Shown here: one piece after another, positions 42,785-52,087 of the stretch
Position numbering within the stretch: position 1 is the first letter of the stretch
How the letters are laid out: every line of letters begins with the position of its first letter
From: Hyphomicrobiales bacterium
Lineage (GTDB): Bacteria; Pseudomonadota; Alphaproteobacteria; Rhizobiales; Rhizobiaceae
Assembly (NCBI GenBank): GCA_900472485.1
Contig: UCII01000019.1
Location: forward strand, 1-64,000
Length of the DNA stretch: 64,000 nt
Reading direction: 5' to 3'
Made by a program: the position numbers and the translations under genes
The notes under the pieces: model-generated
What the model was told of the DNA's origin: nothing
The model's database searches: none
Seen by the model: the letters and a program-made list of their open reading frames with translations, nothing else

Positions 42785-45700
42785 TCAATGTGCAGGGGCC
42801 GGCTCTGCTTCTGTTTCGGGCGCATCCTTCTTGTGATGATCGGCTGCGAGCAGCATATAGACCGCCGGCACGACGAAGAGCGTGAACAGCGTTCCGATGG
42901 CAAGACCGGCGGCAATCACGAGGCCCATGTTGAAGCGGGCGACAGCCCCTGCTCCGGTCGCCAGAATCAGCGGCACGACGCCGAGAACCATGGCGCCCGT
43001 CGTCATCAGGATCGGCCGCAAGCGGATGGCGCAAGCGCCTTCGATCGCTTCGCGCTTGGTCTTTCCTTCGGCCTGCAGCGTGTTCGCTACCTCGACGATC
43101 AGAATGCCGTGCTTGCTGATCAGCCCCATCAGCGTCACCAATCCCACCTGCGTATAGATGTTCATCGACGCGCCGCCGATGCCGAGGCTGATGAAGGCGA
43201 GCGCGCCTGCGATCGACATCGGCACGGACACGAGGATGATGAATGGGTCTCGGAAGCTGTTGAACTGCGCCGAAAGCGCCAGGAACACGATGATCAGGGC
43301 GAGCGCGAAAGTGGTCGCCATGCCGCTCGATTCCTGCACATATTGACGCGACTGCCCGCCGTAGTCGACCGAGTAGCCCTGCGGCAATGTCCGGGCTGCA
43401 ATCGACTTGAGCGTATTCAGCGCATCGCCGACCGCCACGCCCGGTGCCGGCACGCCGGAGATGGTGGCCGAATTCAATTGCTGGAAGTGCGCAACCGAGC
43501 GTGGCGTCGCCTGGAGTTTCGCCGTCGCGATCGCCGAAAGCGGGATCTTGTTGCCGTTCACGTTTGCGATCGGATAATTCATGATCTGGTCGATGGTCTG
43601 GCGCGACCGCTGCTCGACCTGTGGAATGACCTGATACGAGCGGTTGTCGATACTGAAGTAGTTGACATAGCCACCGCCCAGCATGGAGGCGAGCGCCGAA
43701 CCGACATTGTTCATGGACAAGCCGAGAGCCGAAGCCTTGCTGCGGTCGATCTGGATCGAATATTGCGGATTATCGACGTAAAGATCCTTCGTCAGGAAGA
43801 TGAACTCGCCTGACTTCTGTGCTTCCTGCAGGAAGGCGGTGGAAACCTCGTTGAGCTGTTCGAAGCCGCTGGTGCTGCCGATGGCGAATTGCACGGGCAG
43901 ACCGCTGGCGCCGGGCAGCGGTGGTATCTGGAAGACCACGGACTGTCCGCCGGCGATCTTTGCCAGATCTGCCTGCACCAGTGGCTGCAGCTGGTCCGCC
44001 GTTCTCGTACGCTGGTCCCAGGGCTTCAGCACCATGCCCTCGAAGGACGTGCCCGGCACCTCGACCTGCAGGGTCTTGTCGGTTTCGGAGAAACTGCGGA
44101 AGATCTTGGTGACCTGGTTGGAATTGAGCAGCTTCTGTTGAAGCGTTGCATTGGGAGGGTTCGTCACCTGGGCTGCCAGGAAGCCCTGGTCTTCGTTGGG
44201 CGCCAGCTCGGTCTTGGCGCTGGTATAGAGGAAATAGATGCTGCCGAGCACGATCACGGCAAAGACCAACGCCACCGGCACGGTGTTCAGACTGCCGTGC
44301 AGCATGCGCACATAGGGCCGATGGATTTCCGAAAAGCGGCGGTCGATGAAGTCGGAGATACGCTCTTCCCAGCCGCTGCGATCGGTCAAATGCGGCTTCA
44401 GGATGCGCGAGCACATCATCGGCGTCAGCGTCAGCGCGATGATCATGGACACGGTAACGGCACCGACCAGCGTGAAGGCGAACTCCGTGAACAATGCGCC
44501 CGTCAAGCCGCCCTGGAAACCGATCGGCACGTAGACGGCGATCAGCACCACCGTCATGGCCAGGATCGGCCCCACCAGTTCATGCGCCGCATCGAGCGCC
44601 GCCCGCATGGGCGTTGATCCCTCTTCGATGTGACGGTTGACGTTCTCCACCACGATGATGGCATCGTCGACGACGAGGCCGATCGCCAGAACCAGGGCAA
44701 GCAGCGTCAGAAGATTGATCGAGAAGCCGAAGATCAGCATCATCGCGAAAGTGCCGACCAGCGACAGAGGTATGGCGACGACGGGAATGGCGACCGATCG
44801 TGGCGAACCGAGAAAGGCGAAGACCACGAAAATGACGATCACGAGAGCCTCGACTAGGCTCTTTACGACCTCATCGATGGAGGTGGTAACGAAGGTGCTG
44901 GAATCATAGACGATGTAGCCTTCGAGCCCCTGCGGCAATTGCTCCTGAATACTCGGAAACACTGCGCGCACGCCGGCGATCACGTCGAGCAGGTTGGCCG
45001 TCGGGGCGATCTGGATACCCATGAACACGCCGTCTTGCCCATCGAAACCGATCTGGACGTCGGGGTTCTGGGATCCGAGGGCAACGGTCGCGACATCCTT
45101 CAGCCGCACGATCGTGCTGCCGATCTGCTTGACCACCATTTCCTTGAATTCATCCGCTGAATGCAGGTCGGTCTGCGCCGTCAACACCGTCTGTGTCATC
45201 TGGCCACGTGTGGTGCCGATGCCGGAGATGTAGTTGTTGGCGCCAAGCGCGGTCCAGACATCGCCGGCCGACAGGCCATAGGCGGCAAGCTTGTCCGGCT
45301 GCAGCCAGGCTCTCAAGGCAAAGGTTCGCGCGCCGAGGATTTCGGCCGTCTGAACGCCGTTGACCGCCTGCAATTTCGGCTGGACCACGCGCGTCAGATA
45401 ATCGGTGATCTGGTTGCTGGCCAGAACGTCGCTGCGGAAGCCGATATACATGGCATCGATCGACTGGCCGATGGAAACCGTCATGATCGGCTGCTGCGTG
45501 CCCGTGGGCAGCTGGTTGAGAACGGAGGATACCTTGGCGTTGATTTCGGTCATCGCCGCATCGGCACTGTAGTTGAGCCGGAGATTTACCGTGATCGTCG
45601 ACGTGCCGCTGGTGCTCGTCGAGGTCATGTAATCGATGCCGTTGGCCTGCGCGATGGCGTTTTCAAGCGGCGTCGTGATGAAGCCGGCGATGACGTCGGG

Positions 45701-45871
45701 CGCCGCACCGGGATAGGTGGTCGTCACCGTGACGACGGCATTCTGGGTCTGCGGATACTGCCGCACGGTGAGCGAACGGAACGACTGGTAGCCGATCACG
45801 ATAATCAGCGCGCTGACCACGAGAGCAAGAACGGGGCGCTTGATGAAGATATCGGTGATATTCATCGCCAC
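42785..45871 (-). CDS. RND efflux transporter, inner-membrane pump (AcrB/MexB family)
   Basis: A 1028-residue pump of normal length. The opening MNITDIFIKRPVLALVVSAL, the TM4 proton-relay aspartates in IGLVVDDAIIVVENV, and the C-terminal GLVTLMGLISKHGILIVEVAN and MTTGAMVLGVVPL are hallmarks of hydrophobe/drug efflux RND proteins. It follows the adaptor gene by 3 bp. No outer-membrane factor gene is nearby, so a shared TolC-type channel is expected. It is convergent with the two-component system, 31 bp away. Confidence 0.93.
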   Translation of the reverse strand: MAMNITDIFIKRPVLALVVSALIIVIGYQSFRSLTVRQYPQTQNAVVTVTTTYPGAAPDVIAGFITTPLENAIAQANGIDYMTSTSTSGTSTITVNLRLNYSADAAMTEINAKVSSVLNQLPTGTQQPIMTVSIGQSIDAMYIGFRSDVLASNQITDYLTRVVQPKLQAVNGVQTAEILGARTFALRAWLQPDKLAAYGLSAGDVWTALGANNYISGIGTTRGQMTQTVLTAQTDLHSADEFKEMVVKQIGSTIVRLKDVATVALGSQNPDVQIGFDGQDGVFMGIQIAPTANLLDVIAGVRAVFPSIQEQLPQGLEGYIVYDSSTFVTTSIDEVVKSLVEALVIVIFVVFAFLGSPRSVAIPVVAIPLSLVGTFAMMLIFGFSINLLTLLALVLAIGLVVDDAIIVVENVNRHIEEGSTPMRAALDAAHELVGPILAMTVVLIAVYVPIGFQGGLTGALFTEFAFTLVGAVTVSMIIALTLTPMMCSRILKPHLTDRSGWEERISDFIDRRFSEIHRPYVRMLHGSLNTVPVALVFAVIVLGSIYFLYTSAKTELAPNEDQGFLAAQVTNPPNATLQQKLLNSNQVTKIFRSFSETDKTLQVEVPGTSFEGMVLKPWDQRTRTADQLQPLVQADLAKIAGGQSVVFQIPPLPGASGLPVQFAIGSTSGFEQLNEVSTAFLQEAQKSGEFIFLTKDLYVDNPQYSIQIDRSKASALGLSMNNVGSALASMLGGGYVNYFSIDNRSYQVIPQVEQRSRQTIDQIMNYPIANVNGNKIPLSAIATAKLQATPRSVAHFQQLNSATISGVPAPGVAVGDALNTLKSIAARTLPQGYSVDYGGQSRQYVQESSGMATTFALALIIVFLALSAQFNSFRDPFIILVSVPMSIAGALAFISLGIGGASMNIYTQVGLVTLMGLISKHGILIVEVANTLQAEGKTKREAIEGACAIRLRPILMTTGAMVLGVVPLILATGAGAVARFNMGLVIAAGLAIGTLFTLFVVPAVYMLLAADHHKKDAPETEAEPAPAH

Positions 45872-45874
45872 ACC

Positions 45875-47008
45875 TCAGTTGGGGTTTGCCGGGTTCGCGT
45901 TGGGATCGTTCGACGGCTGCACCTCGTTGTTGATGATGACGGGCGAGCCGTTGTTGAGTTTCAGCTGGCCTGACGTGACCACCACTTCGCCCGCATTCAA
46001 GCCCTTGGTCACAGAGATCTGATCACCCCGCGCCTGCCCGGTGCTGACGAACTTCTGATTGGCGACGAGCTGCGGCTTTCCGTCCGCGCCATTGCCCTTG
46101 TCGGTCACCACGTAGACGACATTGCCGTAAGGATTGATAGTGACGGCCGTCTGAGGCAGGGAGATATATTCCTTCGGCTCCCCGACCACCACCGTTATGT
46201 TGCCGAACATGCCCGGCAGCAGCTTACGATCGGGATTGGGGAAGGTTGCCCGGATGGTGATGTTGCGGCTCTGCGTATCGACGAGCGGGCTGATCGCGGT
46301 GATCTTGCCGTCGAACGTCTGGTTGCCGTAGGCATCGACCGTCGCCGTCACCGCTTGGCCGACCTTCAGCTGCGACAGAGCCTGTTGCGGCATCGAAAAA
46401 TCGAACTGGATCGGATCGAGCGATTGCAAGGTCACGACGGCGGTTCCCGCCGATAGATATTGGCCGAGGCTGACCAGCCTGATGCCGAGATGGCCATCGA
46501 AGGGCGCGCGGATCGAATATTGATCGATCAACGCCTGCTGTGACGCGACCTGCGCCTGCGCCGCCTTCCACGTCGCCAGATCGCTATCGACCTGGCTTTG
46601 CGCGATGGTGTTCGCCTTGATCAACCTGGAATCGCGATCATAGGCGATCTGCGCATTGGCCATCGTCGCCTTGTATTGTTCCAGCGTCGCGATCTGCTGA
46701 TCGGCAAGCAGCTGCACGATGAGATCGCCCTTCTTGACGTCCTGACCATCCTCGAAGCCGATCTTCTGGACGATACCCTGGACCTGCGCCGAAAGATTGG
46801 CGCCTTCGACGGCATTGAAGCTGCCGATCGACTGCAGCGTCGTCTGCCACGGGCTCATTGCCGCGGTGATTGTCGAGACGGTCTGCGGTGGCGACTTGAG
46901 ATTAGCCAGATAGGCCGCAATCATGCGGTTCTTGAATGCCTGGAAGCCGAAGATCCCGCCAAGGATCAGGCCTATGACGATCAGCATGATGATCATGCGT
47001 TTTATCAT
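45875..47008 (-). CDS. RND efflux periplasmic adaptor (membrane fusion protein)
   Basis: A 377-residue adaptor. One N-terminal hydrophobic anchor (IIMLIVIGLILGGIFGF) precedes a biotinyl-lipoyl-like half (LSAQVQGIVQKIGFEDGQDVKKGDLI), a coiled-coil hairpin with QYKATMANAQIAYDRDSRLI, the second lipoyl half SIRAPFDGHLGIRLVSLGQYL, and a beta-barrel DAYGNQTFDGKITAISPLVDTQSR. The C-terminus is Asn/Pro-rich. It bridges the downstream-encoded pump to an outer-membrane channel. Confidence 0.92.
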   Translation of the reverse strand: MIKRMIIMLIVIGLILGGIFGFQAFKNRMIAAYLANLKSPPQTVSTITAAMSPWQTTLQSIGSFNAVEGANLSAQVQGIVQKIGFEDGQDVKKGDLIVQLLADQQIATLEQYKATMANAQIAYDRDSRLIKANTIAQSQVDSDLATWKAAQAQVASQQALIDQYSIRAPFDGHLGIRLVSLGQYLSAGTAVVTLQSLDPIQFDFSMPQQALSQLKVGQAVTATVDAYGNQTFDGKITAISPLVDTQSRNITIRATFPNPDRKLLPGMFGNITVVVGEPKEYISLPQTAVTINPYGNVVYVVTDKGNGADGKPQLVANQKFVSTGQARGDQISVTKGLNAGEVVVTSGQLKLNNGSPVIINNEVQPSNDPNANPANPN

Positions 47009-47520
47009 GAGTGTCAGCTCTACTCTTCGGGAACAGGTCGGGAGAAATTCTATCGGTGTCGGCGCAACGGGATTTCACGGCAATTCTATCAGAAACCCGC
47101 CCGCACCGAGGCAGTCGCAAGCACATGGCAGCCTGCGGCCAATCTTTGCGTGGAAAGCGACTTTTGTGGGGACTGGCAGGTTCGATCAGCCAAATTCCTT
47201 GGCCAAGGCGTTCATAACGCGATCGTGCACGTCGCCCGCTGAGGACGGCGGTGACCTTGCAATGATTCCAGCTGGCGGCGTTCCGTGCGGCCATACTCTG
47301 CAAACCTCACCAGTCGACCGCCATTGGCCTGCCTCTGCATTCGATCAAGGATAAGTTGTTATTATCCGATCCACAACAGCCGATTTCATATGCGAGAATG
47401 CATATTTAATGGAGTCTTGAATAAAAGCAATCATGGCCCCGCGCACGACAGCCATCCCAAATCACCATGGCATCGGCGACCTTGGGATGGGAATGCGCGC
47501 CGGGCAAGCCGTTTCAGTCC
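47009..47520. other. 512-bp intergenic region
   Basis: This gap holds the leftward promoter of the RND operon at its left end and the end of the VOC gene transcript at its right. A short inverted repeat GGATAA-N7-TTATCC lies at 47349-47367. No frame in it shows a convincing start or known family. Confidence 0.5.
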
Positions 47521-47994
47521 TCAGCCACGCCGAGCCGCTTCGATCGCGGCCACATCGATCTTCTTCATGGTCATCATCGCGTCGAAAGCCCGCTTTGCCG
47601 GATCGCCGCCCTCGCGCAGCGCTTCCATCAGAACACGCGGCGTGATCTGCCAGGATACGCCCCATCTGTCCTTGCACCAGCCGCATTCGCTTTCCTGGCC
47701 GCCATTGCCGACAATGGCGTTCCAATAGCGATCCGTCTCTTCCTGGTCTTCGGTGTAGATCTGAAACGAAAAGGCTTCATTGTGCTTGAACACCGGACCG
47801 CCATTCAAGCCGACGCAAGAAACACCCGCGACCGTAAACTCGACGACCAGCACGTCGCCCTGCTTGCCTTCCGGGTAGTTTCCCGGCGCGCGGATGACGG
47901 CACCCATGGCGCTATCGGGAAAAGTCTCGACATAAAAGTTGGCCGCGGCTTCTGCATCCTTGTCGTACCACAAGCAAATCGTGTTCTTCGCCAT
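47521..47994 (-). CDS. VOC family (PhnB-like) protein
   Basis: A 157-residue vicinal-oxygen-chelate fold protein of the PhnB/3-demethylubiquinone-methyltransferase-like type: ICLWYDKDAEAAANFYVETF, GDVLVVEFTVAGVSCVGLNGG, FSFQIYTEDQEETDRYWNAIV and CGWCKDRWGVSWQITPRVL. The ATG at 47994 follows AGGAGG by nine bases. Many such proteins are small-molecule binding or modifying enzymes; the substrate is unknown. Divergent from the siderophore uptake operon. Confidence 0.88.
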   Translation of the reverse strand: MAKNTICLWYDKDAEAAANFYVETFPDSAMGAVIRAPGNYPEGKQGDVLVVEFTVAGVSCVGLNGGPVFKHNEAFSFQIYTEDQEETDRYWNAIVGNGGQESECGWCKDRWGVSWQITPRVLMEALREGGDPAKRAFDAMMTMKKIDVAAIEAARRG

Positions 47995-48211
47995 TACTCT
48001 GATCCTCCTGCTCTCCGTTTCCCAATTGCTGAAATAGGCGCGAGATCGCATTTCGCCACCCTCATCAGCGCCATTTCAGACGTGCACAGCGAAATGCTCG
48101 TAGCATAAAAATAATATGACTTTTTTTCTCTTGTTTGTGACCGGGCGACAAGGCTATATCGCGCGGGCGCTTTCGTCCGATCGCGCTGACAATAGCCACC
48201 GGGATATATTC

Positions 48212-49243
48212 GTGACCATATTGAAATCAGTTTTGACCGTTTCAGCTCTTTGCGCGGCGCTCGGCTTTGCCGCAACGGCAGCTTCCGCCGCCTCCACCAG
48301 CTATCCGCTGACCATCGACAATTGCGGCACCAAGGTCACGTTCCAGAAGGCTCCGGAGCGCGCGATCGGGCTCGGACAGAACAGCGCCGAAATTCTTCTA
48401 CTGCTTGGCCTCGAAAACAAAATGGTCGGCACCGCCTTCTGGCCCAACAAGGTTCTGCCGCAGCTTGCGGAAGCCAATTCCAAGGTCAAGCTGCTGACGG
48501 TCGAGTTCCCGACCTTTGAATCGATCCTCTCGGAAAATCCCGATTTTGTCACCGCCGCACTACCGACCCTGATGGGACCGAGCAGCAAGGTGGCAAAGCG
48601 CGAGGACTTCGAAAAGCTCAATATTCCCACCTATGTTTCCCCCAGTATCTGCCCGGCCCAAGGCGCCTCTCAAGACAAATATGGCAATGCCGCCCGTAGC
48701 CAGATCTGGAACATGAGCACGCTCTACCAGGAAATCGACGAACTCTCGCAGATTTTCGATGTCCGTGACAAGGGCCAGGCGCTGATCGCGGATTTCAAAA
48801 AGCGGGAAGAGGCACTGCGCGCAAATGCGCCGAAGGATGGCAAGAAGCTCTCCTATGTCTTCTGGTTCTCCAGCCCATCGCCATCCGCGGATGCCTATGT
48901 CGGCGGCAAAAACAGCCCCTCGGGTTATATCGCCGACCTGCTTGGCGGCCGCAATGCCATTACCACTGAAGCGGAATGGCCGACACTCGGCTGGGAGAGC
49001 ATCATCGCCGCCAACCCCGATGTCATCGTCGTTGCCAGCCTCGATCGCAATCGCTGGGAACTCGACAAGCCGGAAGCCAAGATCAAGTTCCTCACCACAG
49101 ATCCCGCCGTCAGCCAGCTAGCCGCGGTCAAGAACAAGGCGATCGTCGTCATGGACGGCCAGGCCATGAACCCGACCATCCGGACGATCTATGGCGCCGA
49201 GCAGGTCGCCCAGCAGCTCAAGGCGCTTGGTCTTCTGAAGTGA
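48212..49243 (+). CDS. Iron-siderophore-type periplasmic binding protein (FecB/FepB family)
   Basis: About 343 residues from the GTG at 48212; a TTG at 48221 and longer frames to 48116 are alternatives. A signal peptide (LTVSALCAALGFAATAASA) leads into YPLTIDNCGTKVTFQKAPERAIGLGQNSAEILLLLGL, the opening of class III binding proteins, and later GWESIIAANPDVIVV. It delivers a ferric siderophore or related metal chelate to the permease whose GTG overlaps its stop by 4 bp. The upstream sequence is AT-rich, fitting an iron-regulated promoter, but I see no clear box. Confidence 0.87.
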   Translation: MTILKSVLTVSALCAALGFAATAASAASTSYPLTIDNCGTKVTFQKAPERAIGLGQNSAEILLLLGLENKMVGTAFWPNKVLPQLAEANSKVKLLTVEFPTFESILSENPDFVTAALPTLMGPSSKVAKREDFEKLNIPTYVSPSICPAQGASQDKYGNAARSQIWNMSTLYQEIDELSQIFDVRDKGQALIADFKKREEALRANAPKDGKKLSYVFWFSSPSPSADAYVGGKNSPSGYIADLLGGRNAITTEAEWPTLGWESIIAANPDVIVVASLDRNRWELDKPEAKIKFLTTDPAVSQLAAVKNKAIVVMDGQAMNPTIRTIYGAEQVAQQLKALGLLK

Positions 49244-50280
49244 CCGACACATATCGAACCCTGAAGCAGCTGGCCATCATCAGCCTGCTGCTTTTTGCCT
49301 CTCTCGCGGCGATCAGCCTGACGATCGGTGTCAGCGTCGGCATTGGCGACTTGCCGATCCCGCTTTCAACGACCTTCTACGCCATCACCAACAGGCTGGG
49401 ATGGACGGGGATCGAACTTAACCGCATCCACGAAACGGTGATCTGGGACTATCGCCTCAGCCGAGCGCTCGTGGCCGCTTTCTGCGGAGCGGGCCTGGCG
49501 CTCTCAGGCGCGATCATGCAGTCGCTCCTTCGCAACCCTCTTGCCGAACCCTATGTGCTCGGCATCTCGGCGGGCGCTTCGACCGGCGCGGTCGCTATCG
49601 TCATACTCAACATCGGTGCCGGAGCGATTTCCCTTTCGGCTGGTGCCTTTGCCGGCGCATTCGCGGCCTTCTTTTTCGTCGCTCTGCTTTCAAACGGCAC
49701 GCGAGGCGGCGCCGACCGCACGATCCTTGCCGGTGTTGCCGCCTCCCAGCTGTTCAACGCTGCGACATCTTATATCGTGACGACATCGGGAAACGCACAG
49801 CAGGCGCGGGATGTGATGTTCTGGCTGCTCGGCAGTTTCGGTGGCGTCCGCTGGCCGGAATTCATGCTGGTTGCGACCATTGTCGGTTTCGGACTCGCGG
49901 TCTGTCTGCTCTATGCGCGCGTGCTGGATGCGTTCGCCTTTGGTGATGAGGCCGCCTCGTCTCTCGGCGTCAATGTCGGGCAGGCGCGGATCTGGCTCTT
50001 CGCGCTGACTGCGATGATGACTGCGACGATCGTCAGCATGGTCGGATCGATCGGCTTCGTCGGTCTCGTCGTGCCGCATGCGGCCCGCTTCTTCGTCGGC
50101 CCGCTGCACATCCGGCTGCTGCCGGCCTGCGCCATTGTCGGAGCGATCTTCATGGTGCTGGCGGATATCGCCTCGCGCGCGCTCATCCCGCAGCAGGTTC
50201 TGCCGATCGGCGTGGTCACGGCGCTGGTGGGCGTTCCCTTCTTCTCCATTATTCTCTACCGGTTCCAGCGCGCATCATGA
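49240..50280 (+). CDS. FecCD-family siderophore ABC permease
   Basis: A 346-residue membrane protein with about ten spans, RLSRALVAAFCGAGLALSGAIMQSLLRNPLAEPYVLG early and GSIGFVGLVVPHAARFFVG late, both FecCD hallmarks. The start is a GTG at 49240 in a GTGA overlap with the binding protein stop. It is a single permease gene, so it would work as a homodimer with the ATPase downstream. Confidence 0.9.
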   Translation: MTDTYRTLKQLAIISLLLFASLAAISLTIGVSVGIGDLPIPLSTTFYAITNRLGWTGIELNRIHETVIWDYRLSRALVAAFCGAGLALSGAIMQSLLRNPLAEPYVLGISAGASTGAVAIVILNIGAGAISLSAGAFAGAFAAFFFVALLSNGTRGGADRTILAGVAASQLFNAATSYIVTTSGNAQQARDVMFWLLGSFGGVRWPEFMLVATIVGFGLAVCLLYARVLDAFAFGDEAASSLGVNVGQARIWLFALTAMMTATIVSMVGSIGFVGLVVPHAARFFVGPLHIRLLPACAIVGAIFMVLADIASRALIPQQVLPIGVVTALVGVPFFSIILYRFQRAS

Positions 50281-51038
50281 GCATCAAGGCCGACAACATC
50301 ACCTGGAAAATCGGCACAAAGACCGTCCTCGATGGCGTCTCGTTCGAGGCGCCCGCAGGCAAGATGCTCGGCCTGCTTGGACCGAACGGCTCCGGCAAGA
50401 CCTCGCTCCTACGTCTGCTTGCCGGCTTGAAACGGCCGAATTCCGGTCGCATCACGCTCGAACAGAAGGATCTGCAGCGGATGTCCCGCCGTTCGATCGC
50501 AAGGCGCGTCGCCTTCGTCGAGCAGCACAGCACCACCAACGCCAATCTCAAGGTCATCGATGTCGTGAAGCTCGGCCGGTTTCCGCACCGATCGATGTTT
50601 TCCGGCTGGACGTCGGCAGATGACGAGGCGGTCGAAGATGCTCTCGCACGCGCCGGCATGAGAGAGAAACGCAAAGACCGATGGCAGAGCTTGTCGGGTG
50701 GCGAAAAGCAGCGTGCCCACATCGCGCGAGCCCTCGCACAGGCGCCGAAGGAACTGATCCTCGACGAGCCGACCAACCACCTCGATATCCAGCATCAGAT
50801 CAGCCTGATGCGGCTAGTCGCCGGCCTGCCGGTCACCAGCATCATCGCTCTTCACGATCTCAATCACGCCGCCATGTTCTGCGATCAATTGATTGTCATG
50901 CAGCAAGGCAGGATAGTCGCCTCCGGCACCCCGGAAGGCGTATTGACCGAAGATCTGCTGAGAAACGTCTTTGCTGTCGAGGCAAGAGTCGAAACCTCTC
51001 CTCACCACTCCCGGCCGCATATCCACTATCTACGATGA
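50277..51038 (+). CDS. FecE-family siderophore ABC ATPase
   Basis: A 253-residue ATPase with Walker A GPNGSGKTS, signature LSGGEKQRAHIARAL, Walker B LILDEPTNHLDIQHQ and H-loop ALHDLNHAAMFCD. It starts in an ATGA overlap with the permease. The C-terminus ends in HSRPHIHYL, a histidine-containing tail often seen in FecE proteins. Confidence 0.92.
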   Translation: MSIKADNITWKIGTKTVLDGVSFEAPAGKMLGLLGPNGSGKTSLLRLLAGLKRPNSGRITLEQKDLQRMSRRSIARRVAFVEQHSTTNANLKVIDVVKLGRFPHRSMFSGWTSADDEAVEDALARAGMREKRKDRWQSLSGGEKQRAHIARALAQAPKELILDEPTNHLDIQHQISLMRLVAGLPVTSIIALHDLNHAAMFCDQLIVMQQGRIVASGTPEGVLTEDLLRNVFAVEARVETSPHHSRPHIHYLR

Positions 51039-51191
51039 GATAATCCGGAATCGGCCCCCTGATTGCCCTTGCCTCACCATGGAACCGAGCGCATCTTTCG
51101 CGATAAGCTCGACGGGCTCGAGCGTTTCGAAGGGCGTCGCAAGAAGATCGCAAGGTGCCGGTCCTGGACATGCGGCGGATGGGGGGAACAC

Positions 51192-51959
51192 ATGACAGAC
51201 AGGCTCAAGGGCAAGATCGCCATCATTTCGGGCGGCGCCACCGGCATGGGCGGTGCAGCCTCGCGCCTGTTTGCAGCCGAAGGTGCGAAGGTCGCGATCA
51301 TCGACAGAAACGGCGATGCGGCGGCTGAGACCGTGCGCAAAATCCGCGATGCCGGCGGCATCGCCGACCATTGGGTTGCCGATGTTTCGGATGAAGCGGC
51401 TGTTAATGCCGCGGTCAAGGACATCGAGGGCCGCTTTGGCGCCGTGACCGTGCTCTTCAACCATGCCGGCACCATCGTCATCAAGCCGTTCCTCGAAACG
51501 ACGCTCGAGGAATGGGAGTGGCTGCACGGCGTCAACGTCCGCTCGATGTTCCTCATGACCAAGGCGGTGCTGCCGGGCATGATCGCTGCCGGCGGCGGCT
51601 CCATCGTCTGCACCTCGTCGATCTCTGCCGTCGCGGCAACTCCGATGGAGGTGCTCTATGACACGACGAAGGGAGCGGTGCATATGTTTGCCCGCGCCAT
51701 CGCAGTCGAGTTCCGCGATCGCAATATCCGCTGCAACGCCGTCTGCCCCGGCTTCATCCGCACGCCACACGGACTGCGCGAGGTCGCCGAGCTGCAGGCC
51801 CTCGGTGTCGATGTCTCGGATGCGGCGATCGCGGCCCAGCAAGGGCGGATCGGGGAGCCCGAGGATGTGGCCCGCGCCGCCCTTTATCTGGCCTCCGACG
51901 AGTCCAACTTCGTCAACGGCATCCACCTGTTCGTGGACAATGGCTTTACCGCCATCTGA
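51192..51959 (+). CDS. Short-chain dehydrogenase/reductase
   Basis: A 255-residue classical SDR: cofactor motif SGGATGMGGA near residue 14, NHAG near residue 89, catalytic Ser in TSSISAV and Y-x3-K in YDTTKGAV, C-terminal NFVNGIHLFVDNGFTAI. The ATG at 51192 has GGGGGG upstream; an earlier in-frame start at 51063 is unlikely. It sits between the siderophore operon and the ROK regulator and could serve either the sugar or another pathway. Confidence 0.9.
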   Translation: MTDRLKGKIAIISGGATGMGGAASRLFAAEGAKVAIIDRNGDAAAETVRKIRDAGGIADHWVADVSDEAAVNAAVKDIEGRFGAVTVLFNHAGTIVIKPFLETTLEEWEWLHGVNVRSMFLMTKAVLPGMIAAGGGSIVCTSSISAVAATPMEVLYDTTKGAVHMFARAIAVEFRDRNIRCNAVCPGFIRTPHGLREVAELQALGVDVSDAAIAAQQGRIGEPEDVARAALYLASDESNFVNGIHLFVDNGFTAI

Positions 51960-52025
51960 CAGAAAAGCATCCGCATGCGATCATCCGAGCAAATTGATAT
52001 TTTTCAATAGGATATGGCTGTCAAT

Positions 52026-52058
52026 TTCGTAACTCCGATGGTAAGGGAGCTTTACGAA
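52026..52058 (+). promoter_or_regulatory. Hairpin sequestering the leader ribosome site before the ROK gene
   Basis: TTCGTAA-CTCC (52026-52036) can pair with GGAG (52046-52049), a two-base bulge and TTACGAA (52052-52058). The GGGAG ribosome site of the short leader frame is inside the stem and the leader ATG begins at its end. It could be a translational switch or an operator. Confidence 0.4.
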
Positions 52059-52087
52059 TGACTTCACTGCCCCCGGGTGTCCTTTGA
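52058..52087 (+). other. Short leader frame overlapping the ROK gene start
   Basis: ATG at 52058, nine bases after GGGAG, opens the frame MTSLPPGVL ending in TGA at 52087. The TTG start of the ROK gene (52084) overlaps this stop. Translation of the leader may be needed for reinitiation at the weak TTG. Confidence 0.4.

Noticed and set aside
47349-47367. GGATAA-N7-TTATCC inverted repeat
   Set aside because: Arms of 6 bp in an intergenic region are not distinctive, and it is too far from either flanking start to assign a role.
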